From FEN-1099 sp964511015 (GTDB lineage Bacteria; Lernaellota; Lernaellaia; Lernaellales; Lernaellaceae), in the NCBI GenBank assembly GCA_964511015.1, contig CAZEDX010000005.1:26917-90916 (forward strand): a stretch of 64,000 nt of DNA. Direction: 5' to 3'. A model generated the notes under the pieces. It ran no database searches. It had not been told where the DNA came from and worked only from the letters and a program-made list of their open reading frames with translations. The position numbers and the translations under genes are program-made. Below, piece by piece: positions 8,418 to 15,502 of this stretch. The number at the start of each line of letters is the position of its first letter. Positions within the stretch are counted from its first letter, which is position 1.

Positions 8418-8897
8418 TCAGTCTCCCCAGACCCAAACCCCACGGTTGGTCAGGGCGTAATGTTGGTCTTCCAACACTCGCCGGTGAAGCTCTTCCTCAT
8501 CGGCGATTTTGAGGAACATCTCCCGCACCGCTCCGGTCGAGCGTTCGGCGAGGTCGAGATACGTCCGCCGCGCGTTTTGCTCCGCCTTGATAGCGATGGC
8601 CAACACTTCCAGGTCGTTCCGCACTCGGTCGGCACCGGCCGCCAGCGCGGGAGTGCCCGGCGTATACGCTTGCCACGTCGTGCCGGGATAAGGAGTAAAA
8701 TCGGCCTCGGACTGGGCGGCAAGCAACCGCTGCAGATGCCGGTAGTGGCTCCGTTCGAACTCGGCCAGTTGACGGAACATGTCGCAACCGCGCCCGTCGC
8801 ACGCGTTCGCCGCCGCGCTGTCGTAGAAGCGCGCCGCCTCGTCTTCGGCCTGTAAGGCCAACGACACCGCATCTTGCCAGGTTTGGTTGCGATTCAT
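8418..8897 (-). CDS. Rubrerythrin-like di-iron (ferritin-like) protein without rubredoxin domain
   Basis: 159 residues built from two helix pairs. The first has ALQAEDEAARFYDSAA and FRQLAEFERSHYRHL, the second AIKAEQNARRTYLDLAERS and FLKIADEEELHRRVL; both give the E...E..H ligand pattern of the ferritin-like (rubrerythrin/COG1633) fold. There is no C-terminal Cys4 domain, so electrons must come from a separate rubredoxin, encoded just downstream. A peroxidase or iron-handling role is likely but not shown. It starts two bases after the rubrerythrin gene ends, so co-translation is likely. Confidence 0.85.
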   Translation of the reverse strand: MNRNQTWQDAVSLALQAEDEAARFYDSAAANACDGRGCDMFRQLAEFERSHYRHLQRLLAAQSEADFTPYPGTTWQAYTPGTPALAAGADRVRNDLEVLAIAIKAEQNARRTYLDLAERSTGAVREMFLKIADEEELHRRVLEDQHYALTNRGVWVWGD

Positions 8898-8899
8898 GA

Positions 8900-9475
8900 C
8901 TACCAGTTCTCCGCCAGCAGTTCAAAGAAGGCCTGTGGATGCGCGCAGAGCGGGCAAGCCGCCGGAGCGTCGAGGCCTTCGTGCAAGTAGCCGCAATTCA
9001 GGCACCGCCAAACAACCGACTGGTCTTTCTGGAAAACCTTGTTTGCTTCGACGTTGGCCAGCAGGCCGCGGTAACGTTTCTCGTGCTGCCGTTCGGCCAC
9101 GCAGACCAGTTCAAACAGCTTCGCGATCGGCTCAAACCCTTCCTGGCGCGCGATCTTCGCGGCGGCCGGGTACAGGACGGTCCATTCCAGCTTTTCGCCT
9201 TCGGCCGCGGCTTTCAGGTTGAGGCCCGTTGTCGCAATCACACCGGCCGGGTAAGCCGCGGTGATCTCGAGTTCGCCTCCTTCCAGATAGGAAAAGAAGC
9301 GCTTGGCGTGCTCTTTCTCCTGATTGGCTGTCTCGTCAAAAATGGCCGCGATCTGCTCGTAGCCTTCCTTGCGCGCCTTGCCGGCGAAATAGGTATAACG
9401 ATTGCGCGCCTGGGATTCGCCCGCAAATGACGCCAACAAGTTTTTCTCTGTCTGGGTTCCTTTTACGCTCGCCAT
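8900..9475 (-). CDS. rbr: Rubrerythrin
   Basis: 191 residues with the classical two-domain layout. Residues 1-145 form the di-iron domain (TEKNLLASFAGESQARNRY, FDETANQEKEHAKRFF, CVAERQHEKRYRGLL); residues 155-191 form a rubredoxin-like domain with WRCLNCGYLHEG and CPLCAHPQ. The enzyme reduces hydrogen peroxide using NAD(P)H-derived electrons passed through rubredoxin, a main defence in anaerobes and microaerophiles. The gene follows the PerR-like regulator by about 46 bases and precedes another di-iron protein, rubredoxin and ferritin. Confidence 0.96.
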   Translation of the reverse strand: MASVKGTQTEKNLLASFAGESQARNRYTYFAGKARKEGYEQIAAIFDETANQEKEHAKRFFSYLEGGELEITAAYPAGVIATTGLNLKAAAEGEKLEWTVLYPAAAKIARQEGFEPIAKLFELVCVAERQHEKRYRGLLANVEANKVFQKDQSVVWRCLNCGYLHEGLDAPAACPLCAHPQAFFELLAENW

Positions 9476-9521
9476 ATTCTGCCTCCTCTTTCGACGTTAA
9501 TTGACTGCTGCACGCCGTGGA

Positions 9522-9977
9522 CTACGCCTTCGTGGCCGGCGCCTGCCTCGCTTTTGACTGCTGTTCTTTGAGTTGTTCCCTTACGCACACCGGGCATATG
9601 CCGAAGAACTCGAGATGATGCCCCAACACCCGATAGCCGCCTGAATGCTCAATATGGTATTCCACCTCGCCACCCGGTTCAATTGCTATGTCGTCAACCC
9701 GGCCGCATTGTACACAGCGAATGTGCAAGTGCTCGTGCACGGTATCATCAAACCGCATCTGCGAGCCGCTAAAGTCTATCTTGCGCAACAGCCCCTGCTC
9801 GGCCAGCAGCTCGAGGTTACGGTACACTGTGGCCAAGCTAACGTGAGGTAACTTCTGCCGGACCGCGGCATAGACCTCGTCTACCGTCGGGTGTGAGTGC
9901 ATATCCTGCACAACCGCCAAAATCACCTCGCGTTGTTTGGTATTGCGGCTCATGGTTGTTTGTTCCGGGGTACTCAT
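9522..9977 (-). CDS. perR: Fur-family metalloregulator, PerR-like
   Basis: About 151 residues: an N-terminal winged helix (TKQREVILAVVQDMHSHPTVDEVY, VSLATVYRNLELLAEQGL) and a C-terminal dimer domain with RFDDTVHEHLHIRCVQCG and FFGICPVC. The two CxxC pairs make the structural zinc site. RFD, where Fur proteins usually have Glu, and the LEFFGICPVC end favour PerR, which senses peroxide by metal-catalysed oxidation of His. Context (rubrerythrin, rubredoxin, ferritin next door) agrees. ATG codons at 9989, 9977 and 9953 are all possible; none has a strong ribosome site. A Fur box lies directly upstream, so autoregulation is expected. Confidence 0.88.
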   Translation of the reverse strand: MSTPEQTTMSRNTKQREVILAVVQDMHSHPTVDEVYAAVRQKLPHVSLATVYRNLELLAEQGLLRKIDFSGSQMRFDDTVHEHLHIRCVQCGRVDDIAIEPGGEVEYHIEHSGGYRVLGHHLEFFGICPVCVREQLKEQQSKARQAPATKA

Positions 9978-9993
9978 TATGACAACCATTGTT

Positions 9994-10012
9994 GATAATG
10001 ATAATCATTACT
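9994..10012. promoter_or_regulatory. Fur/PerR box overlapping the transcription start of the oxygen-defence cluster
   Basis: GATAATGATAATCATTACT matches the 19-base Fur consensus at 17 of 19 positions and also contains overlapping 7-1-7 motifs. It lies at about +1 to +19 relative to the start predicted from the adjacent promoter, an ideal place for repression. Confidence 0.85.
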
Positions 10013-10018
10013 GATACG

Positions 10019-10047
10019 ATGATAGTCATGTTTGAAATCGACGTCAA
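10019..10047 (-). promoter_or_regulatory. Sigma-70 promoter for perR and downstream genes
   Basis: On the minus strand TTGACG (10047-10042) and TATCAT (10024-10019) are separated by exactly 17 bases. The predicted start is near 10012, giving a leader of roughly 25-60 bases depending on the perR start used. Confidence 0.72.
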
Positions 10048-10182
10048 GAGGAAATTTGCCATTGGTTCGGCCGTGGACAAGCTAAGAAGGACAAAGAACG
10101 ATTGCCAGCCGATCGATCGGACGTACCCAGGACAATCTGGTCCTCCTGTAGTATGCTGAGATACTTCCTAGGGAGGTTTCTC

Positions 10183-11115
10183 GTGTACCGCCGATACTTG
10201 CTGACCGCTTTGTTGGTCATTCTTGTGTTTTCCTGGCTGCCCGCCTGCTCAACCCCTCCGGTTCGGTTGCATTTCGTACAGGGCAGTTCCGACAACTACC
10301 GGGCGACGATCGACACAGTCGGGTCGCTGCGTGTGCGCAACCGTTATCAGACGGCCTTTGAGACGCACCAGGTCTTCGACCTTTCCCAAGAGGTGCTCTC
10401 GAGTCCGCGCGCCGGCGACTACCAACTGCGCGTAGCTTTCAAACGCGTCCAAATGAGCACTGAAATGCAAGGCCGCGAGATCGTTCGCCTCGACACTGGT
10501 GTACTCACGGAGCAGTCCACGGTGTTCGATCGCGCACTAACAGTCATGCTGAACAAGCCAATTCTGCTGAGTATCGGCACCGACGGGTTGGTCAAACAGG
10601 TGACCGGCATGTCAGCCATCATGGTGGCGATCAGACAGGAACTGTCGCGCGGACAGGTCAGTGATGATGTGCTGAACATGTTGCAGGAACACTACGGCGA
10701 GGATTTCATCCGCAACCTGTTCGAGAGTTTCACCACGAGTTTTCCGCCGGCGGCCCTGCGGGACAACACCACTTGGCGACGCAACCGGACACTGTTCAAT
10801 CCGATGATGGGTAAGCTCAAGTTCGGACAAAACTGCCGGCTGACCAATCCGGGAAACGATCCGGCGGTGATCGAATTCGACGGCGCCATTCTGCCGGCCC
10901 AACAGGAAACGCGCGCCGAAACACGCCTGCCGCAATCAGGCATGACCATGGTGTTGCTGCAAGGGCAGGTCAGCGGTTCGGTCCGCTTCGATCTTGGCGG
11001 CGGGCGCTTGGAAAGACTCGAGCAGAACGTGACCTATTTGTATGGTTTTGGCGGTCTGCAAGAACGGCTGCCGGCGCAAAAGATCACACACCAGACGCTA
11101 ATGGAACGCCAGTGA
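10183..11115 (+). CDS. Hypothetical envelope lipoprotein (DUF6263-like)
   Basis: 310 residues. The start is GTG at 10183, with GGGAGG seven bases upstream; a longer ATG form at 10153 lacks this. The N terminus YRRYLLTALLVILVFSWLPAC is a lipoprotein signal with lipobox LPAC. The mature part has beta-rich repeats (RVAFKRVQMSTEMQG, SIGTDGLVKQVTGMSAIM) and ends with GSVRFDLGGGRLERLEQNVTYLYG, a pattern seen in uncharacterised lipoproteins that report on average substituted side chains, some grouped as DUF6263. No catalytic motif is evident. It is followed at once by a good promoter for the next gene, so it is probably transcribed alone. Confidence 0.7.
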   Translation: MYRRYLLTALLVILVFSWLPACSTPPVRLHFVQGSSDNYRATIDTVGSLRVRNRYQTAFETHQVFDLSQEVLSSPRAGDYQLRVAFKRVQMSTEMQGREIVRLDTGVLTEQSTVFDRALTVMLNKPILLSIGTDGLVKQVTGMSAIMVAIRQELSRGQVSDDVLNMLQEHYGEDFIRNLFESFTTSFPPAALRDNTTWRRNRTLFNPMMGKLKFGQNCRLTNPGNDPAVIEFDGAILPAQQETRAETRLPQSGMTMVLLQGQVSGSVRFDLGGGRLERLEQNVTYLYGFGGLQERLPAQKITHQTLMERQ

Positions 11116-11119
11116 ACGG

Positions 11120-11147
11120 TTGACACTGGCGCGACCTTGGTTATAGT
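11120..11147 (+). promoter_or_regulatory. Sigma-70 promoter upstream of the lysine-tailed reductase
   Basis: TTGACA at 11120-11125 and TATAGT at 11142-11147 are separated by 16 bases. The predicted start lies about 70 bases before the coding start at 11225. Confidence 0.7.
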
Positions 11148-11224
11148 CGTCCGCGTTATCTGCGGTGTGTTCGGCGGAACAGCCGCGATACCAATGACCT
11201 CTGGATCAGGGGAAGGGGTGGATC

Positions 11225-12505
11225 ATGGCAAAGAAGCCTACCAAAAAGACGCGTTCCGAGACGTTGAAGCAGGTGGCGTTAAAGGCGGCGAAGAAGGCGA
11301 AGCCCAAGAAAACCGCCAAGCCGGTCAAAAATACTGCCCCGAAGACCAAGCCCACTCGTAAGCAAGCGGTGGTGCCGAAACCGGAGCCCAAAGCCAAGAC
11401 CATATTCTTTACCGGCTTTCCGGGTTTTATCGGCAAGCGCTTGATCATCAAACTGCTGGAAGCCAACCCGGACCTCCGTTTTCTCGCTCTCGTGCAAGAC
11501 AAGTTCCGCGAAACCGCGGAAAAAGCGGTGGAAGAACTCGCCAGCGTGGTGCCCGTGGCGCGCAACAACATCGAGTTGCTGTCCGGTGACCTGACCCTTG
11601 ACGGATTGGGGCTCGATACCAGCCTGCAGGCGCGCCTGTGCCGCGAAGTAACCGAGATCTGGCATCTCGCCGCCGTGTACGATCTGGCGGTGCCCGAAAA
11701 AATCGCCTGGCAGATCAACGTCGAGGGCACGCGCCGCATTCTCGAGTTGTGCGAACAGGCCAAGCATCTGGAACAGTTCGTCTACGTTTCGACCTGCTAT
11801 GTCGCCGGCCTGCGCACCGGTCTGATCTTGGAAGAGGAATTGGACTACGGCCAGGGTTTCAAAAACCACTATGAATCGACCAAATTCGAGGCCGAAGTCC
11901 TGGTTCGCCAGCGAATGAGCCGGATCCCGACCATCATCATCCGCCCGGCCATCGTCGTCGGCGACAGCCAGACTGGCGCCACTGACAAATACGACGGACC
12001 ATACATGTTCGCGCGGCTCTACGCCGACCTGGAGAATCGCAATCTGCTGCAGCACTTCCGGGGCGTGCCGTTGCCGGCGGTCGGCCGCGGCGACGCCTAT
12101 TTCAACATCGTGCCGGTCGACTATCTGGTCAACGCCATGATAGTCATTACCGCCAATCCAAAGGCCCGGGGCAAAACGTTCCAGATTGCCGATCCGGACC
12201 CCTGCACCACGCGAGAGTTGTTCGACCTAGTCGGCGAATCATTTGGTTTGAAACCGACGCGCGGCTTCCTGCCGATCCCGCTGGTGCGGGTATTGACCAA
12301 GATACCGGCGTTGGGCGAGTTCTTGGGGTTCCCGGAGCAGAGCCTGGACTACGTTGACCACAACGCGGTGTTCGATTGCCAAAACACCCTGGATTTTATA
12401 AAAGCGGCCGGACTACGTTGTCCGTCGCCTCGCGAGTATATCCCCCGTATGGTCGAATATACGCGCGAACACCTGAAACAGCACGGCATGCGTGCGAAGT
12501 ATTGA
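11225..12505 (+). CDS. Extended SDR / fatty acyl-CoA reductase-like protein with histone-like Lys-rich N-terminal tail
   Basis: 426 residues in two parts. Residues 1-58 are almost only Lys, Ala, Pro, Thr and Val (AKKAKPKKTAKPVKNTAPK), like histone H1 or bacterial AlgP-type tails. Residues 59-426 form an extended short-chain dehydrogenase: nucleotide motif TGFPGFIG, IWHLAAVYD, VSTCYVAG, and catalytic YESTK (Tyr-x-x-x-Lys), followed by IIRPAIVVGDSQTG. The closest groups are thioester reductase/acyl-CoA reductase domains and NAD-dependent epimerases; substrate is unknown. The tail could bind nucleic acid, polyphosphate or the membrane surface. The start has GGGG upstream and follows a clear promoter. 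Confidence 0.82.
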   Translation: MAKKPTKKTRSETLKQVALKAAKKAKPKKTAKPVKNTAPKTKPTRKQAVVPKPEPKAKTIFFTGFPGFIGKRLIIKLLEANPDLRFLALVQDKFRETAEKAVEELASVVPVARNNIELLSGDLTLDGLGLDTSLQARLCREVTEIWHLAAVYDLAVPEKIAWQINVEGTRRILELCEQAKHLEQFVYVSTCYVAGLRTGLILEEELDYGQGFKNHYESTKFEAEVLVRQRMSRIPTIIIRPAIVVGDSQTGATDKYDGPYMFARLYADLENRNLLQHFRGVPLPAVGRGDAYFNIVPVDYLVNAMIVITANPKARGKTFQIADPDPCTTRELFDLVGESFGLKPTRGFLPIPLVRVLTKIPALGEFLGFPEQSLDYVDHNAVFDCQNTLDFIKAAGLRCPSPREYIPRMVEYTREHLKQHGMRAKY

Positions 12506-12551
12506 AAAAGGAAAGACATCTACCACCGCTTGGTCTAGCAGGAGTGATTTC

Positions 12552-12797
12552 ATGCGGTATCGCACCACCAAAGTCAATCCGCGCATGGTTTTGCGCAAGA
12601 GCGTTGTCACCAACCCCCGCGAGGTCATGCAGGTCGGCCGCAATGAGCCCTGCCCTTGCGGCAGCGGCGAAAAATACAAGAACTGCTGTATCGATAAGGG
12701 CGACCCCTTCCTGCGCAAAATGGCCGCCAAAGCGCGCAAAGAGCGTGAGGGCAGCTTGTTGCGACGATTGCTGATAGGCAAGAAGAAAGAAGACTGA
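12552..12797 (+). CDS. Small SEC-C motif (zinc-binding) protein
   Basis: 81 residues. The central CPCGSGEKYKNCC is the SEC-C zinc motif first known from the SecA C terminus, in front of a very basic tail (AKARKEREGSLLRRLLIGKKK). Stand-alone SEC-C proteins are common and poorly studied; some are adaptors or RNA-associated. The ATG at 12552 has AGGAGT upstream. It ends four bases before the next gene and shares a direction with the reductase, suggesting one transcript. Confidence 0.85.
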   Translation: MRYRTTKVNPRMVLRKSVVTNPREVMQVGRNEPCPCGSGEKYKNCCIDKGDPFLRKMAAKARKEREGSLLRRLLIGKKKED

Positions 12798-12801
12798 GCC
12801 C

Positions 12802-13431
12802 GTGAGTCGCATACTGACCGTCATCCTGACCCTCTTGTTGCTCGGCGCATGGGTATTGGGAGTGGTGGTAGACAGCGACTACGACGAAGCGACCGCGATC
12901 CAACTTGGCTTCCTTTGGTTCCTCGCCGCCCTGGCTCTATCGTGGAACACCAGACGCCGCTGGCTCAAAGTCACCGCCCTGCTACTGCTGGTGGCCGTCA
13001 TGCTGACGTTGGGCGTGCTGGCGCGCCGTGGGGGGGTGTACCGCACCAACGCGCGCGTTTTACTGGCCCAAAATATGCTCGAACAAGTGGCACGTTCGCT
13101 GAACACATATCGGGCAAGCGGTCAAAATCTGCCCACCGGCGATTGGATGTCGACGGCGCAGTTGCTGCAGCAGACCGGTAGCTGGCAGATCCTGCGCATC
13201 CCCTATCAAGGGCGAACGGAAACGGCCGACTTCGCCACCATTCCACGATCCGATCCGTGGGGATGCCGCTATCGCTATCAGGCTTCTGGTGAGCGTTTCA
13301 CCTTGGCGAGTTCGGGTCCGGACCGGCGGTGGAACACACCGGACGATCTGGTGGTGAACGACGGCACTCCCCTGCCCGCCGCCCCTCGGCCACTACCAGT
13401 ATTCGCGCTGTCGAAAAAAATGACGCGGTAG
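12802..13431 (+). CDS. Membrane protein with type II secretion pseudopilin (GspG)-like C terminus
   Basis: 209 residues with a GTG start. Three hydrophobic stretches fill residues 1-80. The C-terminal part is a recognisable major-pseudopilin ending: DPWGCRYRYQASGERFTLASSGPDRRWNTPDDLVV, matching the DPWG-Y-Y...SxGPDGxxGTxDD pattern of GspG that forms a calcium site. No prepilin peptidase site (G/FTxxE) is present, so it is not a normal pilin; the pilin fold seems attached to a multi-helix anchor. It could interact with the secretion pseudopilus. It ends one base before the convergent cyclase gene. Confidence 0.7.
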   Translation: MSRILTVILTLLLLGAWVLGVVVDSDYDEATAIQLGFLWFLAALALSWNTRRRWLKVTALLLLVAVMLTLGVLARRGGVYRTNARVLLAQNMLEQVARSLNTYRASGQNLPTGDWMSTAQLLQQTGSWQILRIPYQGRTETADFATIPRSDPWGCRYRYQASGERFTLASSGPDRRWNTPDDLVVNDGTPLPAAPRPLPVFALSKKMTR

Positions 13432-13432
13432 T

Positions 13433-15070
13433 CTAGGCCTTTTTTTCATCTTCCTCGACCGGTCCAGCGAACACACAGACGCGATTGCGCCCCTGATGCT
13501 TGGCGTTGTACAGCGCCGCGTCGGCCGCGCCGATCAACTCGCGGACGCCGGCGGCGTGTTGCGGGAAGCTGGCCACGCCGAGGCTGATGGTGATCGATTG
13601 CGGCAGTCCCTCGATGCGCAGGCCTTCCACCGCCTTGCGCACGCGCTCGGCCATGACCACCGCGCCATCGGCGTCGGTTTCCGGCAAGATCACCGCGAAC
13701 TCCTCGCCGCCGAACCGGGACGGCGTGTCCATCTCGCGCGCGTTGCTGCGCAAGACGCCGGCGACGGTCTGCAACACCACATCACCCATTTGGTGACCGT
13801 AGGTGTCGTTGACCGATTTGAAGCGGTCGAGATCGCACATGACCAACGACATCTTGTGGCCGTAGCGCTTTGAGCGACGGATTTCACCTTCCAGTTTCAG
13901 GTTGAAATAGCGCCGGATATACAAGCGCGTCAGCTCGTCGGTGATGGCCATTTCATAGAGCTGCGCGTTGTTGATGGCGACGGCGGCTTGGTTGGCCAGA
14001 GCGGTGAGCAATTCGAGATCCTGCGGCGAGAATCCGCGCCCGCTGGCCTTGTTGGTGATGTTGATCACGCCGATCGGCTCGTCGGACGCAATCAACGGCA
14101 CACAGAGAATCGACTGCACGTTGGAATCGTTGTTGCGCACGTAGCGGTCGTCATCGTCGGTGGCGTTGGCGATGATCGGCTGCCTGGTCTGGAATACCTT
14201 GCCCGCGATGCCTTCACCCACGTCAAAGGAGCGACACGCCAGGGCGCCGGAATTGATCGCTTCCTCGGTCTTCAGGTCGGGCAAACCTTTGACCACCCGC
14301 ACGACCAGACGGCCGGAGTTCTGGTCGAGCAACATCAGCGAGCCCTTTTGCGCCTCCGTCGTTTCAATGGCCTGTCCGAGAATGAATTTAAGCAGGTTTT
14401 TCAGGTCGTTGATGTGAATCAGCGCGCGACCGATGTTGTACAGAATAGAAAGATTCTTGACCGTCTTGTCCAACTGCGCCCGATCGCGTTCGTTTTTCTC
14501 GTAGAGCATGGCGGTGGTGATGGCGACCGCCGCCTGTTCCGCCGAAACGTGCAGGAATTCGATCTCGTCGTCGCGGTACGGCTTGCCGTCGTGCTTTTCA
14601 CCGACGCTGAGCAACCCCACCACCTTCCCCTGGTGGATCAGCGGCACAAAGACAACGCTGCGTAACTGATGGAGACCGTATTGGCTGAAGGGGATCTTGT
14701 AGCGCGGCACGCCTTCGCTGTCGGCCGTGACAAACGGCTTCCCTTGCAGAATCGCCCGCCATAACAGGCCTTCCTGCCGCGGGAAGGAGAAGTCTGCCGG
14801 CAAGCTCTCAGGCAAACCGAATCCCTTGCGCAAGACGAACTGCTCGTTGGTGTCGTCGAGTGCAAATAGCGCCAATGTCGCGGCGCCGAAGCGCTCCCGG
14901 ACAATACTGGCGTAAACGCTAAACAGCTCGTTGACCCCCAGCAGGTTGTCCAGCGCCCGACCGGCCTGAAGCAGGTTGGTAAGGTCAAACACGCGATGTT
15001 CCAGACCGATGATCTTCTCGGACAGCGCCGACAGTTCAGTTTGGTCAGTCAGTTTCTTTTTGGCGGGCAT
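13433..15070 (-). CDS. GAF-GAF-GGDEF diguanylate cyclase
   Basis: 545 residues: a short coiled-coil start (ALSEKIIGLEHRVFDLTNLL), two GAF domains (about 40-200 and 215-375), then GGDEF (about 380-540). The active site is RFGGEEF, with metal-binding Asp in MCDLDRFKSVND. An inhibitory I-site, REMD, lies five residues before GGEEF, so product inhibition by c-di-GMP is likely. GAF domains usually bind small molecules or cyclic nucleotides; the ligand is unknown. It is soluble. The start has GAGG upstream. A PilZ receptor is encoded at 25737. Confidence 0.95.
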   Translation of the reverse strand: MPAKKKLTDQTELSALSEKIIGLEHRVFDLTNLLQAGRALDNLLGVNELFSVYASIVRERFGAATLALFALDDTNEQFVLRKGFGLPESLPADFSFPRQEGLLWRAILQGKPFVTADSEGVPRYKIPFSQYGLHQLRSVVFVPLIHQGKVVGLLSVGEKHDGKPYRDDEIEFLHVSAEQAAVAITTAMLYEKNERDRAQLDKTVKNLSILYNIGRALIHINDLKNLLKFILGQAIETTEAQKGSLMLLDQNSGRLVVRVVKGLPDLKTEEAINSGALACRSFDVGEGIAGKVFQTRQPIIANATDDDDRYVRNNDSNVQSILCVPLIASDEPIGVINITNKASGRGFSPQDLELLTALANQAAVAINNAQLYEMAITDELTRLYIRRYFNLKLEGEIRRSKRYGHKMSLVMCDLDRFKSVNDTYGHQMGDVVLQTVAGVLRSNAREMDTPSRFGGEEFAVILPETDADGAVVMAERVRKAVEGLRIEGLPQSITISLGVASFPQHAAGVRELIGAADAALYNAKHQGRNRVCVFAGPVEEDEKKA

Positions 15071-15146
15071 GAATACCTCGTTGGGTTCAATTGGTTTTTT
15101 TTATCACGTTCCGCCGTCCCGGAACAAGCAAACCCCCTGGCTTCGT

Positions 15147-15175
15147 TTGACAGATACCGGCCCGGCAGTGATATT
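15147..15175 (+). promoter_or_regulatory. Sigma-70 promoter of the small Asp-repeat protein
   Basis: TTGACA at 15147-15152 and GATATT at 15170-15175 are 17 bases apart. The predicted start is about 25 bases before the coding start. Confidence 0.65.
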
Positions 15176-15203
15176 TTCAAAAAAACGGAAGTGAGGATAC
15201 CCG

Positions 15204-15494
15204 ATGACCCGTACCGAAATCATATGTGCACTTGTCGCCATGTTGCTGGTACTGGTCATTGCGGCAGCGACACCCTTTTCCCCCAGGGCAGATGACCGGG
15301 CGGACGATGACACCGTCGACGACGATACGATTGACGACGACGCACTCGACGATGACACCCTTGACGATGATACCCTCGATGACGACACCCTCGATGACGA
15401 CACGGCTGACGACGACACCGCGGACGACGACACGTTGAGCGAACGGCCATATACCCACACTCTGCAGTTGAGCGACGGCGGCTGCGGCTGCTGA
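15204..15494 (+). CDS. Minimal secreted Asp-repeat protein ending in GGCGC
   Basis: 96 residues: a signal peptide (residues 1-28), then eleven or so five-residue units of the form DDDTx, then TLQLSDGGCGC. There is no folded domain between export signal and tail, so the protein is just the tail module found on the large enzymes elsewhere in the window. The repeat part should be highly acidic, extended and able to bind calcium. It has its own near-consensus promoter and is not in an operon. Function is unknown; candidates are an acidic matrix component or a free substrate of the same processing machinery. Confidence 0.75.
   Translation: MTRTEIICALVAMLLVLVIAAATPFSPRADDRADDDTVDDDTIDDDALDDDTLDDDTLDDDTLDDDTADDDTADDDTLSERPYTHTLQLSDGGCGC
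15291..15437 (+). repeat. 15-bp tandem repeats encoding DDDTx units
   Basis: About ten imperfect copies of a 15-base unit built from GAC/GAT triplets. Codon choice varies between copies (GAC versus GAT), so the protein repeat is better conserved than the DNA. Confidence 0.8.
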
Positions 15495-15502
15495 AGCCCG
15501 CC

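Noticed and set aside
15291..15437. Asp repeats as thrombospondin type 3 or RTX calcium repeats
   Set aside because: Those have defined DxDxDG or GGxGxDxUx patterns; here only DDDTx repeats, without Gly turns.
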